DNA of 64,000 bases from JBJELF01 sp051879015 (GTDB lineage Bacteria; Bacillota; Clostridia; Lachnospirales; Lachnospiraceae), in NCBI GenBank assembly GCA_051879015.1, contig JBJELF010000040.1, positions 1 through 64,000 on the forward strand, read 5' to 3'. Under the pieces are notes generated by a model. The model saw only the letters and a list, made by a program, of their open reading frames with translations, was not told the DNA's origin and ran no database searches. Shown piece after piece: positions 25,711 through 34,617 of the stretch. How positions within the stretch are numbered: position 1 is the first letter of the stretch; the number at the start of each line of letters is the position of its first letter. Position numbers and translations under genes: made by a program.

Positions 25711-27078
25711 GTGATTCATCAGTATAAGAGTAATGGATATAACATCGTGCTGGATATCCATTCTGGCTCAGTACATGTAGTGGATGATGTCGTTTATGAT
25801 GTAATCCCATTATTTGAAGAGCAGGATGAGACATCCATTGTGGAAGCGTTGTCTGACAAGTATAGTAAAGAAGATGTGGAAGACGCGTGGGAGCAGGTGA
25901 AAGAGTTGAAAGATGCAGAGATGCTTTTCACCGAGGATATTTATCGTGCCCATGTTATTGATTTTAAGAAGAGAAAGACAGTTGTGAAAGCACTCTGTCT
26001 TCATATTGCTCATGACTGTAATTTGGCTTGTAAGTATTGTTTTGCTGAGGAAGGCGAGTACCATGGCCGACGTGCTTTGATGAGTTTTGAGGTGGGCAAG
26101 AAGGCATTGGATTTCTTGATTGCCAACTCGGGTAACCGCAGAAATCTGGAGGTGGATTTCTTTGGCGGTGAGCCTCTTATGAATTGGGAAGTGGTTAAGC
26201 AGCTGGTAGAGTATGGCCGTGAACAGGAAAAGATTTATGATAAAAATTTTCGCTTTACTCTGACGACCAATGGTGTGCTGCTTAATGATGAAATTATGGA
26301 ATTTTGTAATCGTGAGATGGGCAATGTGGTGCTGAGTCTGGACGGAAGAAAGGAAGTCAATGACCGTATGCGTCCTTTTAGGAATGGGAAAGGCAGCTAC
26401 GATTTAATTGTACCAAAGTTTCAGAAATTTGCAGAAAGCCGTCATCAGGACAAGTATTATGTCAGAGGTACCTTTACTCATGAAAATCTGGATTTTGCAG
26501 ATGATGTAATTCATTATGCGGATTTGGGATTTAAGCAGATGTCTATGGAACCAGTGGTAGCACCACCAGAGGCATCTTATGCCATTCGCGAGGAAGACCT
26601 TCCTAAAATTATGGAAGAGTACGATAAGCTGGCATTGGAGTACATTAAACGTGCGAAAGAGGGAAATGGATTCAATTTCTTCCATTTTATGATAGATTTG
26701 CAGCAGGGACCTTGCGTGTATAAGCGCATGTCGGGCTGTGGTTCGGGCACCGAGTATTTGGCAGTGACTCCTTGGGGGGATTTATATCCCTGCCATCAAT
26801 TTGTGGGGAACGAGGAATTTTTGCTGGGTAATGTGGATGAGGGAATTACGAATACGGCTTGTCGCGATGAATTTAAGCTTTGCAATGTTTATGCAAAAGA
26901 AAAATGTCAAAATTGCTTTGCAAAGTTTTACTGCAGCGGCGGCTGTGCAGCAAATTCCTATCAATTTCATGGCTGCATCACAGATGCCTATGATATTGGC
27001 TGTGAGATGGAGCGCAAACGTGTCGAGTGTGCTATCATGATTAAAGCTGCCTTGGCAGAGGATGAGGAGGAAGAGTGA
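25711..27078 (+). CDS. scfB: Thioether cross-link-forming SCIFF peptide maturase
   Basis: This 455-residue radical-SAM enzyme matures the SCIFF precursor. The N-terminal region resembles a peptide-binding RiPP recognition element. The iron-sulfur motif is CNLACKYC, followed by FGGEPLMNW. The C-terminal SPASM region has clustered cysteines in CGSGTEYLAVTPWGDLYPC and CQNCFAKFYCSGGC for two auxiliary clusters. It starts at a GTG with AGGAGAG upstream. Position beside scfA and ahead of secDF-tgt-yajC matches the usual clostridial arrangement. Confidence 0.95.
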   Translation: MIHQYKSNGYNIVLDIHSGSVHVVDDVVYDVIPLFEEQDETSIVEALSDKYSKEDVEDAWEQVKELKDAEMLFTEDIYRAHVIDFKKRKTVVKALCLHIAHDCNLACKYCFAEEGEYHGRRALMSFEVGKKALDFLIANSGNRRNLEVDFFGGEPLMNWEVVKQLVEYGREQEKIYDKNFRFTLTTNGVLLNDEIMEFCNREMGNVVLSLDGRKEVNDRMRPFRNGKGSYDLIVPKFQKFAESRHQDKYYVRGTFTHENLDFADDVIHYADLGFKQMSMEPVVAPPEASYAIREEDLPKIMEEYDKLALEYIKRAKEGNGFNFFHFMIDLQQGPCVYKRMSGCGSGTEYLAVTPWGDLYPCHQFVGNEEFLLGNVDEGITNTACRDEFKLCNVYAKEKCQNCFAKFYCSGGCAANSYQFHGCITDAYDIGCEMERKRVECAIMIKAALAEDEEEE

Positions 27079-27220
27079 TTCATTCACTTCCAAATAGGGA
27101 ATCATTCAGTCAGTTGTCCTGTATGTTGGAGTTGTTTAGCGACCCAAATGCTCTACGGAGCAAAATAGTTCATGTTGGCTGAATCTTTACCAAAGTTTAT
27201 CAAAATAAGGAGAGACAGAA

Positions 27221-29428
27221 ATGAAGTCAAAGAAGAATGGAATTATCCGTCTGGTGGTTTTTGTTGTTATTTTGGCAGCAATTGTATATACAGCCATCGC
27301 CGGAGTGGATTCGACAGGGGCAGGCAGCATTTATAATATTAATCGCGGTCTGGACTTGGCAGGTGGTGTCAGCATCACCTATCACATTGTGGAGGAAAAT
27401 CCTTCTGCAGAGGACTTGAGTGATACCGTGTATCGTTTGCAGAAACGTGTGGAAAATTATTCCACCGAGGCAAAAGTTTACACTTCAGGGGAGGACCGTA
27501 TCACGATTGATATTCCAGGTGCTACGGATGCCAATGCTATTTTAGCAGAGCTGGGCGAGCCAGGTACTCTGTATTTTGTGGTTGATTCGGAGTATGCGGA
27601 TCAGTTAGATGGGGAAGAATTTTCTTGGGAGAGCTACAGCGGTATCGCCATTATGGACGGTAATTCGATTAAGGATGCTCAGGGTGTATCTACACAAAAT
27701 CAGAACACAGGTGCTATCAGCTATGAAGTTAGCTTAACATTGAATGATCAGGGGGCGGAAATTTTTTCCAAGGCAACAGAACTTTTGGTGGAAGATAAAG
27801 CTCCGATTTACATTGTGTACAATGGTGAGACTGTCAGTGCTCCAACAGTACAGAGCCATATCACAGGTGGTATGTGCAGTATCACAGGTATGTCCAGTTT
27901 GGAAGATGCACAAAATTTAGCGGCTACTATTCGTATCGGCGCGCTTCGTCTGGAATTAGAAGAAGACTACTCCAGTGTCGTAGGTGCTGAGTTGGGTGCC
28001 AATGCCGTTTCCAGCAGTTTAATGGCAGGAGTGATTGGTTTTATCCTGCTTATCATCTTCATGATTGCTATTTACCGTGTTCCAGGCATTGCAGCTGACT
28101 TGGCTTTGACGTTGTATGTAGCTTTGATGATTGTGCTGTTGAGTGCCTTTGAAGTGACACTGACTCTGTCAGGTATTGCAGGTATTATTCTTGGTATTGG
28201 TATGGCGGTGGATGCAAATATTATTATCTTTTCTCGTATTCGTGAGGAACTTGAAGCGGATATGTCTGTAAAGACTGCCATCAAGAATGGTTTTGACAAG
28301 GCTACTTCTGCGGTTGTAGACGGAAATATCACTACCCTGGTTGCAGCTGCAGTATTGTACTTCCTCGCATCTGGTACTGTCAAGGGCTTTGCACAGACCC
28401 TGGCAATCAGTATTGTAGTTTCTATGTTTACTGCGTTGATTGTCACCCGTTTTATACTGAATGCATTTTTTGATTTGGGAATTGCAAACAATGCGAAGCA
28501 GTTTGGTAAAAATATTCGTTTAAAGACCATCAATTTTGTTGGAAAGAAGGCAGTATTCTTTGGATTGTCCGGTGTTTTAGTGGCAGCTGCTTTGTTGGGT
28601 ATGGTATATTCCAAGGCGACTACGGGAGATGCTTTTAACTATAGTCTGGAGTTTAAGGGTGGTACTTCCACTAATGTCACCTTCAACGAGGAGATGGACA
28701 TCAACAACTTGGAGAATGATGTCCGCCCAGTCATCGAGGATGCAATTGGCAGCGTAGGAGCAATTTTTACACCGATTGTGGGCACCAATGAAGTTGTTAT
28801 CAAGACCAATACCTTGACAGTGGAGCAGAGAACTGCTCTCTATGAGGCTTTAGCAGAAAACTTTGGCGTGGATGAGTCTTTGATTACCAATGAAAATATC
28901 AGTGCCAGTGTCAGCAAGGAGATGAGTCAGGATGCAATCATTTCCATTATTGTAGCAACCATTTTGATGCTGATTTATATTCTGTTCCGTTTCAAAGACA
29001 TTAAGTTTGCCTCCAGTGCAATTTTGGCATTGATTCATGATATTTTAGTTACTGTATTGTTCTATGTCATGTTTAGATGGTCTGTTGGAAATACTTTTGT
29101 GGCATGTATGCTGACGATTGTAGGTTACTCGATCAATGCCACGATTGTTATCTTTGACCGTATTCGTGAGAATTTAGGTGTTATGGCAAAGGCTGATTTG
29201 ACTGAGGTTGTGAATACATCTATCACACAGACCTTGACTAGAACAGTATATTCTTCTTTGACAACAGTTGTCATGGTTATTGTACTGTACATTGTCGGTG
29301 TCACCAGTATCCGTGATTTTGCACTGCCTTTAATTATCGGTATTATCTGCGGTACTTATTCTTCTGTATGCGTGACAGGTAATATGTGGTATGTCATGAA
29401 GAAGAAATTTCCAAGAAAGACAGCATAA
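27221..29428 (+). CDS. secDF: Fused protein translocase subunit SecDF
   Basis: SecD and SecF are fused in a 735-residue membrane protein that uses the proton gradient to help pull secreted proteins through SecYEG. The SecD part has an N-terminal helix, RGLDLAGGVSITY, a shortened first periplasmic domain and six helices beginning near residue 265 with GMAVDANIIIFSRIREE. The SecF part starts near residue 445 (FGLSGVLVAAALLGMVYS) with FKGGTSTNV and a second six-helix block with IVIFDRIREN. The fused form is common in Firmicutes. AAGGAGA precedes the ATG. Confidence 0.95.
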   Translation: MKSKKNGIIRLVVFVVILAAIVYTAIAGVDSTGAGSIYNINRGLDLAGGVSITYHIVEENPSAEDLSDTVYRLQKRVENYSTEAKVYTSGEDRITIDIPGATDANAILAELGEPGTLYFVVDSEYADQLDGEEFSWESYSGIAIMDGNSIKDAQGVSTQNQNTGAISYEVSLTLNDQGAEIFSKATELLVEDKAPIYIVYNGETVSAPTVQSHITGGMCSITGMSSLEDAQNLAATIRIGALRLELEEDYSSVVGAELGANAVSSSLMAGVIGFILLIIFMIAIYRVPGIAADLALTLYVALMIVLLSAFEVTLTLSGIAGIILGIGMAVDANIIIFSRIREELEADMSVKTAIKNGFDKATSAVVDGNITTLVAAAVLYFLASGTVKGFAQTLAISIVVSMFTALIVTRFILNAFFDLGIANNAKQFGKNIRLKTINFVGKKAVFFGLSGVLVAAALLGMVYSKATTGDAFNYSLEFKGGTSTNVTFNEEMDINNLENDVRPVIEDAIGSVGAIFTPIVGTNEVVIKTNTLTVEQRTALYEALAENFGVDESLITNENISASVSKEMSQDAIISIIVATILMLIYILFRFKDIKFASSAILALIHDILVTVLFYVMFRWSVGNTFVACMLTIVGYSINATIVIFDRIRENLGVMAKADLTEVVNTSITQTLTRTVYSSLTTVVMVIVLYIVGVTSIRDFALPLIIGIICGTYSSVCVTGNMWYVMKKKFPRKTA

Positions 29429-29445
29429 TATAGTAGGAAATAGAT

Positions 29446-30579
29446 ATGTATAAAATTATTACAACCGATGGAATGGCGAAACGTGGACAACTTGAGACAG
29501 TTCACGGTACCATTCAGACACCTGTATTTATGAATGTGGGTACGGTGGCGGCCATCAAAGGTGCCGTATCCACAACAGATTTGAAAGAGATTGGCACTCA
29601 GGTAGAACTCTCTAATACCTACCACTTGCATGTGCGTACTGGTGACAAGACCATTAAGGAATTGGGTGGTCTTCACAAGTTTATGAACTGGGATAGACCA
29701 ATTTTGACTGACTCCGGAGGGTTTCAGGTATTTTCTTTGACGAGTTTGAGAAAAATAAAGGAAGAGGGCGTTTACTTCAGCTCCCACATCGATGGAAGAA
29801 AAATTTTTATGGGACCAGAGGAAAGCATGCAGATTCAGTCCAATCTTGGTTCTACTATCGCCATGGCATTTGATGAGTGTCCACCAGCTTTGGCGGAGCG
29901 TCCCTACATCCAACAGTCAGTGGAGCGTACATCCCGCTGGCTAAAGCGCTGCAAGGCGGAGATGGAGCGTTTAAATAGTCTTCCAGACACAGTCAATCCT
30001 CATCAGATGCTCTTTGGCATTAACCAGGGCGGTATTCTGGAGGATATCCGTATTGCCCATGCACAGGAGATAGCCGAATTAGATTTGGATGGCTATGCAA
30101 TCGGTGGTTTAGCTGTGGGTGAGACGCATGAAGATATGTATCGTATTTTAGATGTGACCGTACCTCATCTACCGAAGAATAAGCCAACTTATCTGATGGG
30201 AGTAGGTACGCCAGCCAATATTTTAGAAGCGGTCGACCGAGGAGTGGATTTCTTTGATTGTGTTTACCCGTCAAGAAATGGTCGTCATGGACATGCTTAC
30301 ACCGCTCACGGCAAGATGAATCTTAACAATGCCAAGTATGAGAAGGATATGCGTCCTATCGAAGAAGGATGCCAGTGTCCTGCTTGTAAAAATTATAGCA
30401 GAGCTTACATCAGACATCTGCTGAAGGCAAAGGAGATGTTGGGCATGAGACTTTTGGTGCTCCATAATCTCTATTATTATAATCATTTGATGGAGCAAAT
30501 TCGCTCTGCAATCGAAGAACACCGCTACAAGGAGTTCAAACAGGAGACCTTAGCTGCTATAGAAGCAGGAGAGGAATAA
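29446..30579 (+). CDS. tgt: tRNA-guanine transglycosylase
   Basis: Tgt exchanges guanine 34 of certain tRNAs for preQ1 on the way to queuosine. The 377-residue enzyme has the general-base aspartate D89 in TDSGGFQVFSL, the FDECPPA motif and the nucleophile D271 in FFDCVYPSRNGRHG. The zinc site is CQCPACKNYSRAYIRH. It follows secDF by 17 bases and is followed 24 bases later by yajC, an arrangement found in many bacteria. No preQ1 riboswitch was seen upstream. Confidence 0.96.
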   Translation: MYKIITTDGMAKRGQLETVHGTIQTPVFMNVGTVAAIKGAVSTTDLKEIGTQVELSNTYHLHVRTGDKTIKELGGLHKFMNWDRPILTDSGGFQVFSLTSLRKIKEEGVYFSSHIDGRKIFMGPEESMQIQSNLGSTIAMAFDECPPALAERPYIQQSVERTSRWLKRCKAEMERLNSLPDTVNPHQMLFGINQGGILEDIRIAHAQEIAELDLDGYAIGGLAVGETHEDMYRILDVTVPHLPKNKPTYLMGVGTPANILEAVDRGVDFFDCVYPSRNGRHGHAYTAHGKMNLNNAKYEKDMRPIEEGCQCPACKNYSRAYIRHLLKAKEMLGMRLLVLHNLYYYNHLMEQIRSAIEEHRYKEFKQETLAAIEAGEE

Positions 30580-30603
30580 AAAATACTTTAGGAGGTAACA
30601 CAT

Positions 30604-30918
30604 ATGTTTTTAGCACTGACAGGAAGCGCAGGTATGGGACTTGGTATGACTTTGATTTATATCGTTGTCATGATTGCCATTTTCTACTTCATCTTAATTC
30701 GTCCTCAGAAGAAGGAGCAGAAGGAAAAAGCGGAATTGCAGGCAGCTTTGGAAATCGGCGATTATGTTTTGACAACCGCTGGTTTTTATGGCGAGATTAT
30801 TGATGTGACCGACGATACCGTAATCGTTGAGTTCGGTAATAACAAGAACTGCCGTATTCCAATGCAGAAGGCAGCAATCGTGCAGGTTGAAAAGCCAGCA
30901 AAGAACGCAGAGGTTTAA
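30604..30918 (+). CDS. yajC: Preprotein translocase subunit YajC
   Basis: YajC is a small membrane protein associated with SecDF. The 104-residue sequence has one N-terminal membrane helix ending in FYFILIRPQKKEQKE, followed by the cytoplasmic GDYVLTTAGFYGEIIDVTDDTVIVEF segment typical of the family. AGGAGG lies seven bases before the ATG. A terminator ends the secDF-tgt-yajC operon after it. Confidence 0.95.
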   Translation: MFLALTGSAGMGLGMTLIYIVVMIAIFYFILIRPQKKEQKEKAELQAALEIGDYVLTTAGFYGEIIDVTDDTVIVEFGNNKNCRIPMQKAAIVQVEKPAKNAEV

Positions 30919-30977
30919 TTACAATAACCAAGATTCACTCATTTCTATTTACCGAGTGTGAGTTAAAAAAAGTGTAT

Positions 30978-31022
30978 AAAACCAATTGCTGCATCGTAAA
31001 AGGTGGCAGCAGTTGGTTTTTA
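30978..31022 (+). terminator. Rho-independent terminator after yajC
   Basis: AAACCAATTGCTGC pairs with GCAGCAGTTGGTTT around a loop and is followed by a T-rich run. Confidence 0.87.
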
Positions 31023-31141
31023 TTTATTTTATACAAAAAAGTTAATTTTTTTGTATAAAAAATAATAATGACGTTTTAAGAATAGTACTGTAATCATAGA
31101 AAACATAAGGTTTTGCAAAATGCTTAAAAAATATGGAATCG

Positions 31142-31301
31142 TGTTATGATATGAAAGGAGAGGATTGGCTGAAATGGAATCCAGCCTCCCATTTGATAGG
31201 AAGATGGCACAGCAGTGGGTCTTTTAAGGAAAAGGTGCTGGGGTGTCTGCCATAGGTTTTTCTAGGTATCATGTCATGCAAAAGTGGCATGATACTTTTT
31301 T
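31142..31301 (+). ncRNA. Candidate structured small RNA with its own promoter and terminator
   Basis: An extended -10 element, TGTTATGAT at 31142-31150, precedes a GC-richer stretch from about 31157 to 31301. Its 5' part can form a GGCTG/CAGCC stem. The middle can fold into a rod: ATGGCA and CAGCA (31205-31216) pair with TGCTG and TGCCAT (31232-31253). It ends with a strong intrinsic terminator, GTATCATG/CATGATAC plus six Ts. No open frame fits. It does not match the T-box, SRP RNA or 6S signatures I know. It could be a free small RNA, or an attenuator upstream of leuB 260 bases away. Confidence 0.5.
31266..31301 (+). terminator. Terminator of the candidate small RNA
   Basis: GTATCATG and CATGATAC arms surround a loop, followed by TTTTTT. 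leuB has another promoter downstream, so the hairpin can end a separate transcript. Confidence 0.82.
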
Positions 31302-31428
31302 ATGTCGTTTAGAAGTAATTCTTGTTAGCAGAATAGATTATGCAGTAATGTTATATCAAATCCCATTATCTATAAAAATGAGTTATATCGAAAATTCCAA
31401 AAATATATAGAAAGACCTTAGACAACGG

Positions 31429-31457
31429 TTGAAAAATTTGCTATTATGTTCTAAGAT
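31429..31457 (+). promoter_or_regulatory. Promoter candidate for the leuB-ilvD-ilvB genes
   Basis: TTGAAA (31429-31434) and TAAGAT (31452-31457) are spaced by 17 bases, about 100 bases before leuB. No leucine leader peptide or T-box was recognised between this site and the start codon. Confidence 0.6.
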
Positions 31458-31559
31458 ATATAAAATATCCTTTCGTAAATGCGGCAATTTTGCGAGGTAG
31501 TATAACGATTGGATTTTATAGGAAAAGAAGCCAGTGTGATCTGGCATTGGAGGTAAAAA

Positions 31560-32642
31560 ATGAATTTTCATATTGCATTGATTCCGGGAGATGGAATTGG
31601 ACCAGAAATTGTAGCGGAAGCAAAAAAAGTCTTAGATAAAACAGCAACATTAAACGGACATGAGTTTACATATGAAACCTTGTTGATGGGTGGATGTTCC
31701 ATCGATGCTTATGGCAGTCCACTGACAGATGAAACCTTAGCTCGTGCCAAGGCAGCAGATGCAGTTCTTTTGGGAGCTGTTGGCGGCAATGTGGGCAACT
31801 CTCGTTGGTATGCAGTAGCACCAAACTTGCGCCCAGAGGCAGGTTTGCTGCGTATTCGCAAGGGAATGGGACTCTTTGCCAACATTCGTCCAGCCTACTT
31901 GTATGATGAGCTGAAGGCAGCTTGCCCCTTGAAGGAGGAAATTATTGGTGACGGCTTTGATATGGTTATCATGAGAGAGTTGACAGGCGGACTTTATTTT
32001 GGAGATAGAAAAACAGAGATGGTAGACGGCGTGTTGAAGGCAACGGATGTACTGAATTATGATGAGAATGAGATTCGTCGTATTGCCATCAAAGCATTTG
32101 ATATTGCCATGAAGCGCAGAAAGAATGTTATCAGCGTGGATAAAGCAAATGTATTAGATTCTTCCAGACTTTGGAGAAAGGTAGTGGAGGAAGTAGCAAA
32201 GGATTATCCAGAAGTGACTTTGAAGCATATGTTAGTAGACAATTGTGCAATGCAGCTAGTCATGAATCCGGGACAATTTGATGTCATCTTGACAGAGAAT
32301 ATGTTTGGTGATATTCTGTCAGATGAAGCAAGCATGATTACAGGTTCCATCGGTATGCTCTCTAGTGCAAGTTTAGGTGCAGGAAAAGTCGGTCTCTATG
32401 AACCAAGTCACGGTTCCGCACCAGATATCGCAGGCAAAAATATTGCAAACCCAATTGCTACGATTCTGTCGGCAGCTATGATGCTGCGCTACTCCTTTGA
32501 TTTAGACAAGGAGGCAGATGCCATTGAGGCAGCAGTGAAGGCAGTATTGTCAGACGGTTATCGCACTATCGATATTATGTCAGAAGGATGCAGGCAGGTT
32601 AGTACCACAGAGATGGGTGATTTAATCTGCAATTATCTATAA
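31560..32642 (+). CDS. leuB: 3-isopropylmalate dehydrogenase
   Basis: LeuB oxidises and decarboxylates 3-isopropylmalate in leucine synthesis. The 360-residue sequence begins with ALIPGDGIGPEIV, includes LLGAVGG, the arginine-rich substrate site (LRPEAGLLRIRKGMGLFANIRP), RELTGGLYFG, the metal-binding DNCAMQLV and LTENMFGDILSDEASM, and the NAD-site EPSHGSAPDIAGKNIANP. GGAGG lies eight bases upstream of the ATG. leuA, leuC and leuD are not in the window. Confidence 0.96.
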   Translation: MNFHIALIPGDGIGPEIVAEAKKVLDKTATLNGHEFTYETLLMGGCSIDAYGSPLTDETLARAKAADAVLLGAVGGNVGNSRWYAVAPNLRPEAGLLRIRKGMGLFANIRPAYLYDELKAACPLKEEIIGDGFDMVIMRELTGGLYFGDRKTEMVDGVLKATDVLNYDENEIRRIAIKAFDIAMKRRKNVISVDKANVLDSSRLWRKVVEEVAKDYPEVTLKHMLVDNCAMQLVMNPGQFDVILTENMFGDILSDEASMITGSIGMLSSASLGAGKVGLYEPSHGSAPDIAGKNIANPIATILSAAMMLRYSFDLDKEADAIEAAVKAVLSDGYRTIDIMSEGCRQVSTTEMGDLICNYL

Positions 32643-32900
32643 TTGATTTAGGTAAGGTGTCAAAATATAATAAAGAAAATTGTGTTTTGAAACAAATTAT
32701 AGTTATTTATAATCGTATATTCGAGCCCGAGCAGTATTATTTTTGTGGAGCGAAGTAAACTCCCACCCATGCCAAACAATTTCTGAGTGAAAGTATGATT
32801 CAAGAAAGGAAATAAATGGTTTGGGAGGTTGCTGAGTGGAACAAAACATAAACTGCGAGCGGCGAGTATGAAAATATAGAAGTAGGAGGATAAACGTATT

Positions 32901-34568
32901 ATGAAGAGTGATGCAGTTAAGACAGGTATGCAGCAGGCACCCCATCGTTCTCTGTTCCATGCTCTTGGATTTACCCAGGAAGAACTGAAGAAGCCAATGA
33001 TTGGTATTGTCAGCTCTTACAATGAAATTGTGCCAGGTCATATGAATCTGGATAAAATAGTAGCAGCCGTCAAGCAGGGTGTTGCCTTGGCTGGCGGTGT
33101 CCCAGTCGTCTTCCCAGCCATTGCCGTCTGTGATGGTATTGCTATGGGACATGTAGGTATGAAGTATTCTCTGGTAACAAGAGATTTGATTGCTGACTCC
33201 ACCGAGGCTATGGCAATTGCACATCAGTTTGATGGTCTGGTTATGGTTCCAAACTGTGATAAGAATGTGCCAGGACTTTTAATGGCAGCTGCTCGCCTTA
33301 ACATCCCTACCGTTTTCGTCAGCGGTGGTCCAATGTTGGCAGGTCATGTCAATGGCAAGAAGCGCAGTCTTTCTTCTATGTTTGAGGCAGTAGGTTCTTA
33401 TGCAGCAGGTACTATGACAGAGGAAGAGGTCGTCAACTTTGAGAATAATGTATGTCCTACCTGTGGTTCCTGTTCAGGTATGTATACTGCTAATTCTATG
33501 AACTGTCTGACGGAAGCGATTGGTATGGGACTTCGCGGAAATGGTACCATTCCAGCAGTTTATTCTGACCGTCTGATTTTGGCAAAACATGCTGGTATGA
33601 AGATTATGGAACTGTTGGAGAAAAATATTCGTCCAAGAGATATCATGACGGAGAAGGCATTTTTGAATGCGTTGACGGTGGATATGGCTTTGGGATGCTC
33701 TACCAACACGATGCTCCATTTGCCAGCTATCGCTCATGAGGCCGGTGTGGAAATCAATCTGGATATTGCAAATGAAATCAGCAGCCGCACACCAAATCTG
33801 TGTCATCTGGCACCAGCTGGTCCGACCTACATGGAGCAGCTTAATGAAGCTGGCGGTATCTATGCAGTTATGAATGAATTAAATAAAAAGGGACTGCTTT
33901 ACACGGATTTGATTACAGCAACAGGAAAGACTGTGGGAGAAAACATTGCAGGCTGTGTCAACAGAGACCCAGAGGTCATTCGTCCGATTGAGCATCCATA
34001 CAGCGAGACCGGTGGCATTGCTGTGTTGAAGGGAAATTTGGCACCGGATTCTGGTGTGGTAAAGCGCTCAGCTGTTGTGCCTGAAATGCTTGTACATGAA
34101 GGACCAGCAAGAGTCTTTGACTGTGAGGAAGATGCCATTGCCGCTATCAAGGGCGGCAAGATTGTGGCTGGTGATGTGGTAGTCATTCGTTACGAGGGAC
34201 CAAAGGGAGGTCCGGGTATGAGAGAGATGCTCAATCCTACTTCCGCTATCGCAGGTATGGGACTTGGCTCCTCTGTCGCATTGATTACCGACGGTCGTTT
34301 CAGTGGTGCTTCCAGAGGTGCAAGTATCGGACATGTCTCTCCAGAGGCAGCGGTTGGAGGTCCAATTGCATTGGTAGAGGAAGGTGATATCATCAAAATT
34401 AATATTCCTGAAAATAAGCTGGAATTAGATGTATCTGATGAGGTATTAGCTGAGAGAAAGGCAAAATGGCAGCCAAGAGAGCCTAAGATTACTACTGGAT
34501 ATTTGGCAAGATATGCTTCCTTAGTGACATCTGCAAATCGTGGGGCTATTTTGGAAGTAAAGAAATAA
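32901..34568 (+). CDS. ilvD: Dihydroxy-acid dehydratase
   Basis: IlvD makes the 2-keto acids used for valine, isoleucine and leucine. The 555-residue iron-sulfur enzyme has the cluster cysteines in NCDKNVPG, NVCPTCGSCSGMYTANSMNCL and the early region, plus the magnesium-site and C-terminal motifs (RYEGPKGGPGMREML and TDGRFSGASRG). AGGAGGATAAACGTATT precedes the ATG. A 258-base gap from leuB shows no terminator, so read-through is possible. Confidence 0.96.
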   Translation: MKSDAVKTGMQQAPHRSLFHALGFTQEELKKPMIGIVSSYNEIVPGHMNLDKIVAAVKQGVALAGGVPVVFPAIAVCDGIAMGHVGMKYSLVTRDLIADSTEAMAIAHQFDGLVMVPNCDKNVPGLLMAAARLNIPTVFVSGGPMLAGHVNGKKRSLSSMFEAVGSYAAGTMTEEEVVNFENNVCPTCGSCSGMYTANSMNCLTEAIGMGLRGNGTIPAVYSDRLILAKHAGMKIMELLEKNIRPRDIMTEKAFLNALTVDMALGCSTNTMLHLPAIAHEAGVEINLDIANEISSRTPNLCHLAPAGPTYMEQLNEAGGIYAVMNELNKKGLLYTDLITATGKTVGENIAGCVNRDPEVIRPIEHPYSETGGIAVLKGNLAPDSGVVKRSAVVPEMLVHEGPARVFDCEEDAIAAIKGGKIVAGDVVVIRYEGPKGGPGMREMLNPTSAIAGMGLGSSVALITDGRFSGASRGASIGHVSPEAAVGGPIALVEEGDIIKINIPENKLELDVSDEVLAERKAKWQPREPKITTGYLARYASLVTSANRGAILEVKK

Positions 34569-34617
34569 TGAGAAAGTTTCATATACATAAAAGAAAATAA
34601 AGGAAAGAGGAAATCAT

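Noticed and set aside
31142..31559. T-box or leucine attenuator upstream of leuB
   Set aside because: No AGGGTGGNACCGCG-like T-box sequence and no leucine-rich leader peptide were found; the region is better described as an unassigned structured RNA.
32643..32900. Possible small gene between leuB and ilvD
   Set aside because: Only short frames are present, without ribosome binding sites; no clear structure is seen.
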